A program made the position numbers and the translations under genes. A model generated the notes under the pieces. It was given only the letters and a program-made list of their open reading frames with translations. It did not search any database and had not been told where the DNA came from. Shown here piece after piece: positions 19,347 through 27,688 of a DNA stretch of 64,000 nt. Every line of letters starts with the position of its first letter. Position 1 is the stretch's first letter. This stretch comes from Roseburia sp. 1XD42-34 (GTDB taxonomy: Bacteria; Bacillota; Bacilli; Bacillales; Amphibacillaceae), in the NCBI RefSeq assembly GCF_009917385.1, contig NZ_QWLJ01000005.1:185079-249078 (forward strand). Direction: 5' to 3'.

Positions 19347-19611
19347 ACATGCGACTCATTGGCAAGCAACCGTTGTTAATTTTTATACAATATAACAATT
19401 TTAAAAATGGACCTGCCACATGCTTTACATATGGTAGATCCATTGAAGGCATTTCACTGCATCAATTGCATGATTAAAATTGCAATTGCTGTGATTAATA
19501 ATCCCAGATTTCCTGGGCAAATAGAAAAAATTGATTTTCTATACTCCTTTGAATCCGAAACCGAGCAACTATTGCACGTCCATTTCTTTTTGAATGGCTT
19601 ATTAAACATAA

Positions 19612-19848
19612 TTAGCTCTTCAGTGCTTCTTGAACTTTGTCAGGATCAAAGCCAATAATCCATTTCCCGTTAATTTTTGTTTGGGGTACTCCCATTTGTC
19701 CAGTGGTTTCTACTAATTTTTGTCCAGCCTCTCGATCTGTTTGCACATTTATCGTCTTATATGGAATGTTATTTTCCTTTAAATAATTTGTCATCATCGT
19801 ACAAAATGGACAAGTTGACGTAACATATACTTCTGCTGTAGCTTTCAT
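19612..19848 (-). CDS. Glutaredoxin-like thiol-disulfide protein
   Basis: 78 residues, the size of bacterial glutaredoxin. The redox motif is CPFC at residues 13-16 (VTSTCPFCTMMTNYL), with the cis-proline loop MGVPQTKINGKWIIGFD. It would reduce disulfides or mixed disulfides in the cytosol, in Bacillaceae with bacillithiol rather than glutathione. Start behind AAAGGAG with 8-nt spacing. Monocistronic. Confidence 0.88.
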   Translation of the reverse strand: MKATAEVYVTSTCPFCTMMTNYLKENNIPYKTINVQTDREAGQKLVETTGQMGVPQTKINGKWIIGFDPDKVQEALKS

Positions 19849-20499
19849 GTTAAAATTCTCCTTTATCTATAGTATTAATTTAATCTCATTTTATACCCAT
19901 ATAGGTATATAGTCAATAAAATTGCTCTTCATAGCTTTCTCTTCATTTGATCTAATTTAGTTAAACAAGCCAAGGTGAGGATTTTAAGTTACCCCTAACT
20001 GGAACAGTTATAAAGGTTAACTAAATATTTCCATTAAGGAAGTGCAATGCCTAGCTCTTTTCCTTTATTGTCATTCATGAAGTTATTAGAAGTTATTAGA
20101 AGTTATTGGACGGAAATTGCGAATATAGGTTATATGCTTTTACAGATTATAACCTTTTTCGCTACATAAAATACACTTGCTATTTCTTCAAAAAATGAAA
20201 AAATTAGCAAGTGTAATCATCGGCTAGTAGTTTATAATTTCACTAGAGAATAGTCCTTCTTATCCTAATTAGTTTCTATTTTCAAGCCACTTATTGAGAG
20301 ATCAATTAATTCTTAAATCGCATTGACCAGTAAACTGTCCTTGTAACCATCACAAACAGTATGATAAACCTGTACAAATATTAGGAATGGATTCAGCATG
20401 CTAAAAAACCTTGCTACCGCTTTTATATACGTCGGGTAAGGTTGTTTTAATTTTTCATATCGAATCCCTAACTTCGTAGAAGCAACGGATTAGCAAAAT
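19849..20499. other. Intergenic gap with a hairpin and a 10-bp tandem triplet
   Basis: GAAGTTATTA is repeated three times at about 20079-20109. A 10-bp stem (ACACTTGCTA/TAGCAAGTGT) lies at 20171-20214 without a T-run. No gene seen. Confidence 0.4.
20403..20443 (-). terminator. Terminator for the DUF4870 gene
   Basis: Arms around AACCTT...AAGGTT with extended GC pairing (ACCCG/CGGT), followed on the minus strand by TTTTTT. Lies about 60 nt after the stop. Confidence 0.65.
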
Positions 20500-20823
20500 T
20501 TAGGTTCTATCTTCATTCAATACTTTAACACCGCTAATCAAATTCAGAATAAAATAATAAATGTTTATAATAACGGCTAGTATACCGGTTATAAGCATCA
20601 AACCACCGCTTATGGTTTCATTCATGTTACTAACACCTACCGTTACAACAGCAATCATTAATCCAACAATAGTTATAAATGGAACAAGATGCATTCCTAA
20701 AGCTTTTTTCGCATGTTGCTTAACGTTTTTATCAGCTAAGAAATAGACAAGAATAGGAAAAAGAAACGGAGCAAAAAACACACTAAAATAACAGAGAGAG
20801 GATAAAATATTATTAGGTTTCAT
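20500..20823 (-). CDS. DUF4870 membrane protein
   Basis: 107 residues with about three hydrophobic segments (FFAPFLFPILVYFLA, MHLVPFITIVGLMIAVV, GGLMLITGILAVIINIYYF). The motif LADKNVKQHAKKALG between the first two is typical of DUF4870 (Tic20-like fold) proteins. Function unknown; an inner-membrane protein. Start behind GGTGG. Confidence 0.75.
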   Translation of the reverse strand: MKPNNILSSLCYFSVFFAPFLFPILVYFLADKNVKQHAKKALGMHLVPFITIVGLMIAVVTVGVSNMNETISGGLMLITGILAVIINIYYFILNLISGVKVLNEDRT

Positions 20824-21138
20824 CGTTTACCACCTATCCATTTGTTTGCTGTTTTTATTTTACCACGTAAGCAGTTAAAATAACCTTACATTATTGAAAG
20901 CTGTTAATATATTCTCACCTATAATGGTTAATATCTCGAATGTAAGGTGTCATAAAATTTCCACTTCAAGAGTTACAGCAATATAAAGAGTCTATGTGAA
21001 TTACATCATCTAAATACCCTTTTCGCTAAGTCCTTTAAGTCAAATTATTACAGTACTAACAAAAAGAACCCCACACCATTTGAAAATGAACTTATTAAGA
21101 TCGAAAATGATTAAAGCCTAAACAAGTTAAAGAGACCT

Positions 21139-21180
21139 TAAAAATAGAACTATCTCCATATACACAGAGATAGTTCTATT
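21139..21180 (-). terminator. dps terminator
   Basis: AATAGAACTATCTC pairs perfectly with GAGATAGTTCTATT around a 13-nt loop, followed on the minus strand by TTTTTAAGG. Confidence 0.88.
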
Positions 21181-21190
21181 TCTATAAGCA

Positions 21191-21634
21191 TTATTGTTTT
21201 GCATTAAAAGCATCTAACATCCAAATGTGTTTTTCCAAAGAAGCTTTAATACCAATAAATAAGTCGCTGGTTGGTTGGTCTTGTGATTCTTCAGCAACTT
21301 CAATGATTTCATTGGATTCATTTACGATTTGTTGAAAATCTTTTGCTAGCTGAGCAACCATTTCATGATCCGTTTCTTTCCCCTCTGCTTCATTAATTGT
21401 AGCTGCTTCAAGATAAGCTTTTAATGAAGAAAGTGGTTTCCCTTTAATCGTTAACACCCGTTCAGCAATTTCATCAATATAACCTGCAGCTTCATCATAG
21501 TATTCTTCAAACTTTTCATGTAATGTGAAAAAATGTGCCCCATCTACATACCAATGATAGTGATGAAGCTTCGTATAAAGGATATTCCAGTTGGCTAATT
21601 GTTTGTTCAATGCGTCTACTAATTGTTGGTTCAT
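21191..21634 (-). CDS. dps: Dps-family miniferritin
   Basis: 147 residues. Dps proteins form 12-mers that oxidise Fe2+ with peroxide and store iron, protecting DNA. The inter-subunit ferroxidase residues are visible in HHYHWYVDGAHFFTLHEKF (His, His) and FEEYYDEAAGYIDEIAERVL (Asp, Glu). Start supported by AAGGAGAG. It is a single-gene unit with its own promoter and terminator and a likely PerR site. Confidence 0.93.
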   Translation of the reverse strand: MNQQLVDALNKQLANWNILYTKLHHYHWYVDGAHFFTLHEKFEEYYDEAAGYIDEIAERVLTIKGKPLSSLKAYLEAATINEAEGKETDHEMVAQLAKDFQQIVNESNEIIEVAEESQDQPTSDLFIGIKASLEKHIWMLDAFNAKQ

Positions 21635-21667
21635 CTAATATCTCTCCTTATGTCTTTGTTCACATTT

Positions 21668-21725
21668 ATTATACACTTTTTCATTATTTTTATCAAATAA
21701 TATTATCATTTAATAATAGTTATAA
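21668..21725 (-). promoter_or_regulatory. dps promoter with candidate PerR box
   Basis: On the minus strand -35 TTGATA (21691-21696) and -10 TATAAT (21668-21673) are spaced by 17 nt. At 21711-21725 the sequence TTATAACTATTATTA matches 12 of 14 defined positions of the B. subtilis PerR box. It lies upstream of -35 rather than over it, so the regulatory role is inference. Confidence 0.65.
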
Positions 21726-21804
21726 ATTAGAACTTGTGTTAGCAGAAGTTTTCTTTTATCCCTCCCCGATTGTTCGTATCAATGAAGTATTTAATCGGCA
21801 TTAT

Positions 21805-22242
21805 TTATTGTTCATTTACAGGATATTTTTTCTGTGCACCTACCCACTCTTCTCCGTTTTCCCATATTTCTTTTTTCCAAATCGGGACTATTTGTTTGAT
21901 TCGATCGATAGCATATTCATTCGCTTCATAAGCTGCTTTTCGATGTGGCGAAGCAACAGCAATTAAAACAGCAATGTCAGAAATATGTAATTCTCCGATT
22001 CGGTGAACAATCGCAACCTTAATTCCAGGCCACTTTGCTTCCATTTCTGCTCCTATTTCCGCTAATTTTTTCTCAGCCATTGGGATATAAGCTTGATACG
22101 ATAAGTAAAGCGTACGGATACCATGTGTCCATTCCCTAACATTTCCAGTAAATACAGTAACCGCTCCAGCGGCAGGATGAAGTACATAATCCATATAGGC
22201 TTGTACTTCAATCGGCTCTGTTACAATAGCGAACGGTTTCAT
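21805..22242 (-). CDS. moaE: Molybdopterin synthase catalytic subunit
   Basis: 145 residues. MoaE inserts sulfur from MoaD-thiocarboxylate into precursor Z (cPMP) to make molybdopterin. Signatures: GAVTVFTGNVREWTHGI, YLSYQAYIPMAEKKL, VAIVHRIGELHISDIAVLIAV, HRKAAYEA and the active-site Lys in PIWKKEIW. The ATG overlaps the mobB stop (TGATG) with GGAGGAGG upstream; the longer reading from 22272 lies in mobB. Last gene of the cofactor operon. No moaD is visible here. Confidence 0.93.
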   Translation of the reverse strand: MKPFAIVTEPIEVQAYMDYVLHPAAGAVTVFTGNVREWTHGIRTLYLSYQAYIPMAEKKLAEIGAEMEAKWPGIKVAIVHRIGELHISDIAVLIAVASPHRKAAYEANEYAIDRIKQIVPIWKKEIWENGEEWVGAQKKYPVNEQ

Positions 22243-22751
22243 CACGATAGACCTCCTCCCAGCCACTTCCATAACCAGTTATTTAAAGCTTGCTCTTCCT
22301 CACGAGAACCGATCTGTGGAAGAGAAATAGGTTTACTTTTTATACCAACTACTAATTCAATATCCTGTAATTGTTTCAATGAATCCCAGTCCGCTTCATT
22401 TTTCACTAAGACAACTTTTGGACCGTTTTCTTCTTTAAATCCTTCGATCAGTAATATGTCTGGTTGGTCGATCGTGGCAAGCTTTTTCAAGCGCTCAAAA
22501 TCAGGGGTATCATTTAACATCATTTGTACAGCACCGCCACCAGAAACAATCGACATATCAGCACCACTTTGGAAAAACCGCATCGAATCCGTATTTTCAT
22601 CTGGCATTTTTAGACTTCCATGCTTCCCGTGATGACCGTGCTGCTTGATCACCGAAACAGAAAATCCTCTTTCCTTCAAAAAACTTATCCAGCGCGATAC
22701 TAAGGTAGTCTTGCCACTATTTTTAAATCCTACTACATGCAACGTCTTCAT
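22242..22751 (-). CDS. mobB: Molybdopterin-guanine dinucleotide biosynthesis GTPase-like protein
   Basis: 169 residues. MobB binds GTP and assists MobA in adding GMP to the cofactor, giving the guanine dinucleotide form used by DMSO-reductase family enzymes such as the one encoded at 27.7-30.8 kb. P-loop VVGFKNSGKTTLV at residue 5-17, then IKQHGHHG and DILLIEGFKEENGPKVVLV. The ATG overlaps the moeA stop as ATGA; an in-frame GTG at 22760 is an alternative. Confidence 0.92.
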   Translation of the reverse strand: MKTLHVVGFKNSGKTTLVSRWISFLKERGFSVSVIKQHGHHGKHGSLKMPDENTDSMRFFQSGADMSIVSGGGAVQMMLNDTPDFERLKKLATIDQPDILLIEGFKEENGPKVVLVKNEADWDSLKQLQDIELVVGIKSKPISLPQIGSREEEQALNNWLWKWLGGGLS

Positions 22752-24004
22752 AGTCGCCACTTTTCCTCCCCTTGGTCCACACCTAAAAGCAAAATATCAA
22801 CTTGCATGCCCTTTCTATATCCGCTAGAACCGCTAGGCAAAACAATGAGACAGTTTCCTCGAGCGATAGAAGAGATCGCATTGGATTTATTAAAGCCAGC
22901 AGGAATTGCTATCACACCCTGTTTCGTCATTTTCCAAATGCCACGTATGAACCGAGTGAACGGATTATGTTTAGTAAAAGCTTCACCTAACGTTGCATGG
23001 ATATGGGCTAAGTATGGCTCGTTACTTCCCATCATGGTCAATATCGCTGGTCGAGCAAATAATTCAAATCCAGTAAAACAAGCAGAAGGGTTTCCAGATA
23101 AACCGAATAGAAGTTTATCGCCTAAAGCGGCTACTGTCGTTACACTCCCAGGCCGCATCATCACTTTATTAAACAGCACCTTAGCTCCGAGTCGTTTATA
23201 AAGAGCCGGTAAGTAATCATAATCACCAACTGAAACCCCACCAGTCGTAATAACCACATCTGTTTCCTGCAATGCCTGTTCCATTACTTCCATACATGCA
23301 TCCAAATCATCTGGTAACATACCATAAGAACGGCATGAAATACCTAATCTATCTAATTGTGCTTGAATCATCGGACCATTGGAATTACGAATCTTTCCTG
23401 GTTGTAATGATTCGTTTACATCCAGTAACTCCGTTCCAGTAGCAAGCACCCCTGCAATCGGTTTTTTAGTAACATTTACATTAGCATATCCAAATGTCGC
23501 TAATAAAGCGATGGTTCCTGGATGAATTTTCGTACCTGGCTCTATAAGCACCTCACCCTTTTTAGCATCTTCTCCCTTAAAAGAGACATGATCACCAGGC
23601 TGAAGTGACTCTAGCACTGTGAAGCCATCGTTTGTCTTTGTCGTCTTCTCGAGCATCACAATTGCATCTGCCTGTTCTGGCAAAATAGCACCAGTCATAA
23701 TTCGATAGGCTTCATTTTTGCCAATTGGAACTTCTGGCAGTTGTCCAGCACCGATTTCTCCAACAACATGAAAGGCAATTGGATGATGCGGTGACGCCCC
23801 AACGGAATCTTCTGCCCGAATCGCATATCCATCGTACGCAGAACGATTAAACGGTGGCACAGCATGAGTTGCAATAATGGGCTCTCTCAATATATACCCA
23901 CTTGCTTTTTCAAGTTCTATTTTCTTGATTGGTAATGGTTGAACATGATTTATTACACGTTGGATTGCATCTGACACAGGTATTGGATTTCTTTTTTCTA
24001 TCAT
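22748..24004 (-). CDS. moeA: Molybdopterin molybdenumtransferase
   Basis: 418 residues. MoeA inserts molybdate into adenylylated molybdopterin. Signatures: AVPPFNRSAYDGYAI, YRIMTGAILPEQADAIVMLE, IRNSNGPMIQAQL, the catalytic VVITTGGVSVGDYDYL, and LFGLSGNPSACFTGFELF. The Met at 24004 (MIEKRNPIPVSDAI) has GGGGAGAG upstream; a longer frame from 24031 adds 9 residues without support. Overlaps mobB by 4 nt. Confidence 0.95.
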   Translation of the reverse strand: MIEKRNPIPVSDAIQRVINHVQPLPIKKIELEKASGYILREPIIATHAVPPFNRSAYDGYAIRAEDSVGASPHHPIAFHVVGEIGAGQLPEVPIGKNEAYRIMTGAILPEQADAIVMLEKTTKTNDGFTVLESLQPGDHVSFKGEDAKKGEVLIEPGTKIHPGTIALLATFGYANVNVTKKPIAGVLATGTELLDVNESLQPGKIRNSNGPMIQAQLDRLGISCRSYGMLPDDLDACMEVMEQALQETDVVITTGGVSVGDYDYLPALYKRLGAKVLFNKVMMRPGSVTTVAALGDKLLFGLSGNPSACFTGFELFARPAILTMMGSNEPYLAHIHATLGEAFTKHNPFTRFIRGIWKMTKQGVIAIPAGFNKSNAISSIARGNCLIVLPSGSSGYRKGMQVDILLLGVDQGEEKWRL

Positions 24005-24034
24005 TGGTCTCTCCCCGTCTTTCTTTACCATATT

Positions 24035-25054
24035 TCACCCAAATAACTGATGATACAGTTTCCTTCCTTGGGATATATCTTTTAATCCATGAATAAATAA
24101 TCTGCCATTTTGAAATAAGATACAACGGTACGATTGAATGTAAAACTCTATAAAAAAGTCTGTAATTCGATGCTTGACACCTAGTCTTTTTACTACTTGT
24201 TCGCCATCAGAGATAGCGAGCTGTCGTTTCGCAATAGGAATGACTTGGACCGTATCTCGTCCACATAATACAGCAAAGCTTGTTTCTTCTTGCTTCTCAA
24301 GGGCAGGATAGGTAGCTTGAAGCGAACAAGTTGGACAATCTTCCTTTTTCATACGGGAAATTCCCACTTCCATAAATGAATTATTCCAAATATCAAAGTG
24401 AAACAATTTCGTCCGCAATTTCTCGCTATTTCCAGTCAACCATTTCAAAGCTTCTGTACTTTGGTTAGCTGCTACCATACTAGCAGCAGGAGCAATAATT
24501 CCAGCCGTATCACACGTTTGTGTGACGGCCGGAAGAGCTGGTAACAAACAACGAAAGCAAGCTGTCTGTTGCGGAACAAACGGAAACACTACTCCCGTAC
24601 TCCCCACACACGCGCCATATATCCACGGCAATCCACGCTTCCAAGCGACATCATTGATTAATAGCCGGGTTTCAAAATTATCCGTCGCATCCACGATTAA
24701 ATCCGCATCTGAGACAAGCTGCTCCAGCAAAGGACCGTCAACATGGTCGAGCACAATATGTATGTTAGCATCTTCTCGAACATTCTGTAACACTCGCTTG
24801 GCAGCGATTACTTTTGGTGTTCCTTCCCGAGCGTCTTGTTCTGTAAACATTTGCTGGCGCTGTAAATTGGACATTTCCACGTAATCACGATCTGCAATCG
24901 TCAGCTTCCCAACTCCAGCGCGAATTAACGTTTCTGCTATGTTTGTTCCTAGCGCTCCGCAACCAATCATAACAACATGAGAAGCGGCTAATTTTGATTG
25001 ACCTTTTTCTCCGATTGGTTGAAATAGCATTTGTCGAGAATATCTTTCTTCCAT
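24035..25054 (-). CDS. moeB: MoeB/ThiF-type adenylyltransferase
   Basis: 339 residues. E1-like enzymes adenylate the C-terminal glycine of a ubiquitin-fold sulfur carrier (MoaD or ThiS). Visible: RYSRQMLFQPIGEKGQ, nucleotide loop VVMIGCGALGTNIAETLIRAG, ADRDYVEMSNLQRQ, VDATDNFETRLLIND, and paired zinc cysteines CFRC and CPTC. The last 60 residues are an extra tail instead of a rhodanese domain. First gene of the operon moeB-moeA-mobB-moaE, so a role in molybdenum cofactor synthesis is likely, though service to thiamine synthesis cannot be excluded. Confidence 0.88.
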   Translation of the reverse strand: MEERYSRQMLFQPIGEKGQSKLAASHVVMIGCGALGTNIAETLIRAGVGKLTIADRDYVEMSNLQRQQMFTEQDAREGTPKVIAAKRVLQNVREDANIHIVLDHVDGPLLEQLVSDADLIVDATDNFETRLLINDVAWKRGLPWIYGACVGSTGVVFPFVPQQTACFRCLLPALPAVTQTCDTAGIIAPAASMVAANQSTEALKWLTGNSEKLRTKLFHFDIWNNSFMEVGISRMKKEDCPTCSLQATYPALEKQEETSFAVLCGRDTVQVIPIAKRQLAISDGEQVVKRLGVKHRITDFFIEFYIQSYRCILFQNGRLFIHGLKDISQGRKLYHQLFG

Positions 25055-25510
25055 TATATCCCCTCCTCATAGTGATTAGCTAACAAGATCGAGCATTTCA
25101 TATTAAGCGCAGAAATTCAAATTTTCTCCTCTATTACACAGAATCGGAATAATAACGGATCCAAAAAGGGAAGGCTTAATTCATCCAGTAATAAGAAAAC
25201 TTTTCCATCCGATTTTAAATAGTAGTTAGAAAAATGAAAATCTTAACTGAGAATTTCTTGTCATCTGCTTTTGATGATATCGTAAAAAGAGTAAGCACTT
25301 AAATTGCTTTGAGATATACCCATATGTTATTTTGACATAACAAAGTATTTATTTTATCTAAGACATACTAACTAACCTTAGGAGATATTTTTCCACAAGC
25401 TTTGTTGGATGACAACATTGATTAACTACCGAATGTATACTTTTATTTTACGAGAAAGACAAAGTAATTACCAAGGTATTTCATTTTTTATACACTGGGA
25501 GGTATATTAT

Positions 25511-26215
25511 ATGAAAATATTGAATTCGTATTATCCATCATCGAAAGAGATGCTCGCAACGTTACAAAAGTATGCAGACACAACCAAAGATCTCACAAAA
25601 AATGAAACCCTTTTCACATCTGGAGATGAAGTTAACGTCTTCTACATTGTTCAACATGGTAAACTCATGCTTCATAAACCAACTGCTGATGGACGTGAAT
25701 TTACAATTCGAATATGTAGGCAAGGTGATATCATTGGTCATCCATTATTTTTCCCCCACCAAACCAAACATCTTCTGCATGCAACTGCCTTAGAAGAAAG
25801 CAAAGTATTCATTATACCCATACAAAAATTACCAGACATTTTTATGAAAGAAAATGAATTCATGTTGCATTTACTTCAAGATATCTCTAGAAATGCCATT
25901 CGAGATCAAATGAAATTACGCGATTTAGTGATGTACGGAAAAAAAGGTGCTCTTTATGCTACATTAATTCGGCTCGCCAACAGCTATGGGAAACATATTG
26001 AAAATGGCATACTAATAAATGCTGCTCTTACCCATCAAGAATTAGCTAATTTCTGTGGGACTTCTCGGGAAAGTATTAACCGTCTATTAAGCGATCTACG
26101 AAAAAAAGAAATTATTTCTACGGAAAACAATAGGATTCTTATTCATGACTTAGCTTTTCTAAAGTACACCATTCATTGTGAAGAGTGCCCCGTTGACATT
26201 TGTACCATTTATTAA
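25511..26215 (+). CDS. fnr: Fnr, oxygen-sensing Crp/Fnr regulator
   Basis: 234 residues. Residues about 25-120 are a cyclic-nucleotide-type sensor fold (LFTSGDEVNVFYIVQHGKLM), a dimerisation helix follows, and the HTH is LTHQELANFCGTSRESINRL. The tail HCEECPVDICTIY has cysteines 223, 226 and 231, the same C-x2-C-x4-C spacing that binds the [4Fe-4S] cluster in B. subtilis Fnr (with an Asp as fourth ligand). It should therefore bind TGTGA-N6-TCACA sites under anaerobic conditions; one near-match lies before the molybdoenzyme operon. ATG 25511 has GGGAGGT; the longer frame from 25409 does not. Confidence 0.92.
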   Translation: MKILNSYYPSSKEMLATLQKYADTTKDLTKNETLFTSGDEVNVFYIVQHGKLMLHKPTADGREFTIRICRQGDIIGHPLFFPHQTKHLLHATALEESKVFIIPIQKLPDIFMKENEFMLHLLQDISRNAIRDQMKLRDLVMYGKKGALYATLIRLANSYGKHIENGILINAALTHQELANFCGTSRESINRLLSDLRKKEIISTENNRILIHDLAFLKYTIHCEECPVDICTIY

Positions 26216-26773
26216 TTCCGGATTTTAATTATCGGTAGGGCTATACCGAGGTCTATTCGTTTACATATACATAGACTTCTCCTATACTTGTAAAAATTAG
26301 CTTAGTTTGGAATTAAATGTTAGAATATTACAATAATTAAACCCAAAATAAAAAGTCTGTTTATTCAAACATTATATATTTATTTTTCTAAAAACGAAAA
26401 CCATAGCATCACCATTTACGTCACATGCATGCTGCCGTAAACCTCTCTTTAAGAATAAATGAACAATCTAGTGAGAAATAACGGCAGCTAAATGATTATT
26501 ATTTGTTTTAGACTTTTAGATCATGTCATTTGTAAGATAATAAGGAGCATTTAATTAACCACTAAATATATTATATAATAAGGAAATACGATTTAACTAG
26601 ATGCAAGGTGAATAAAAAATTTGGTACCATTTATACTCTATGTTAATGCTTTTGGTAGCTTTTAAGCATCTTTATCTTCTACCCATAGTTGATAGTGGTT
26701 TATTGTACTTTTGCATTTTTTGAAGCTACAGACTACATGATTTAGCTATAAGAATGTGCTATTCCCATATCTA
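26216..26773. other. Intergenic gap between fnr and tatA (convergent)
   Basis: AT-rich. A GCTGCCGT/ACGGCAGC pair at about 26431-26487 could close a large loop but has no T-run. No gene seen. Confidence 0.4.
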
Positions 26774-26947
26774 TTATTCTTTTTTATCCGAACTCTCATC
26801 GTTCATAAGATCATTTGTGGCATTTTTAAATTCCTTTAATGTACTACCAGCTGCTTTACCAAGTTCAGGAAGCTTCGATGGCCCAAATATAATTAATGCA
26901 ATGACTAAGATTAAAATTAATCCTGGAATACCGATACTTGAAAACAT
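26774..26947 (-). CDS. tatA: TatA, twin-arginine translocase pore subunit
   Basis: 57 residues. It starts [20 protein letters not shown], the single membrane helix of TatA, followed by [17 protein letters not shown] (the conserved FGxxKLPELG hinge) and an amphipathic helix, then an acidic-basic tail ending SSDKKE. Start has AAGGGAGTG. It lies 3' of the TorD-like gene with a 129-nt gap. Since the adjacent molybdoenzyme has a Tat signal, this is probably the dedicated translocase component; the TatC partner is not in the window. Confidence 0.92.
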   Translation of the reverse strand: MFSSIGIPGLILILVIALIIFGPSKLPELGKAAGSTLKEFKNATNDLMNDESSDKKE

Positions 26948-27076
26948 AAAATCACTCCCTTATTTCTTATTGTCCAATCATAGAATCATAATTTAAGCTT
27001 AGGTCTTCTATTGAATCATTCCTGTGAATACAATACTAGATGCTTTTAATTAGTATATTTATAAAAAGAGGTTATT

Positions 27077-27664
27077 TTAATGAACTACTTCCTCCATTGT
27101 TTCTATATAATAAGGAATAAATGCTCTGAAAAATGGATCAGAAAATTTGTTTTGATGTTGTCTCCAGATAGCGTTTAAACAAGGTACTAAATAGTGATCA
27201 TACAATTCTTTACGAACATTGGTTAATTGATTTGCAAGGTTTCCATCTCCCTCTTCAAGTGCAGCCATTTCCTCTTTTAGAGTGGCTGTAATAAATGCTG
27301 TTAAACTCCCAATATGGTCTGGAAATGCTTCGCGTTCTATAGGATAATAAAAACCCATTTTTTCATAAACACCGATTAAGCAAAGAAGATCCTGTTTTGT
27401 ATCGACTTCCTCATTTTCCGACTTGCCGCGGTAACTGGACATATACGGAGGTATAAAATACTTACCTGGGATTGAGAAGTAATTCTCGTGCCAAATTTTC
27501 GTCTCCTCTCGCGCATAAAATGTATGAAAGGAAAATTGGTCCACAAGATTTTTAGGTAACTGGTTTACTATCTGTTCATACTTATCCCAATCACCGTACC
27601 ATATATGGGTAAATAATTGAGTCAAAACAAGTTTTCCATACGTTTCTACTTGCGTTTCAAACAT
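27077..27664 (-). CDS. TorD/DmsD-family redox enzyme maturation chaperone
   Basis: 195 residues, all helical. Family features are YFSIPGKYFIPPYMSSYRG (the P-P-Y/S-x-Y region) and FPDHIGSLTAFI (the conserved DH-x-x-x-L segment). These chaperones bind the Tat signal and apo-form of a molybdoenzyme until cofactor is loaded. It lies 25 nt after the catalytic subunit gene, so that enzyme is its client. Confidence 0.85.
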   Translation of the reverse strand: MFETQVETYGKLVLTQLFTHIWYGDWDKYEQIVNQLPKNLVDQFSFHTFYAREETKIWHENYFSIPGKYFIPPYMSSYRGKSENEEVDTKQDLLCLIGVYEKMGFYYPIEREAFPDHIGSLTAFITATLKEEMAALEEGDGNLANQLTNVRKELYDHYLVPCLNAIWRQHQNKFSDPFFRAFIPYYIETMEEVVH

Positions 27665-27688
27665 AACTTATACCTCCCTTTGAAAGAA

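Larger units (their letters stand above)
17775..19611. other. 1.8 kb without an intact gene
   Basis: Holds two F2 copies (18222-18330 and 19156-19346) and a probable gene relic at 18597-19010. The open frames at 17637-17990, 18802-19020 and 19163-19658 have no ribosome site or family and overlap repeats. Confidence 0.55.

Noticed and set aside
25335..25360. Inverted repeat around TATGTTATTTTGACATAAC before fnr
   Set aside because: Does not fit the Fnr, Rex or NsrR consensus well enough to claim an operator.
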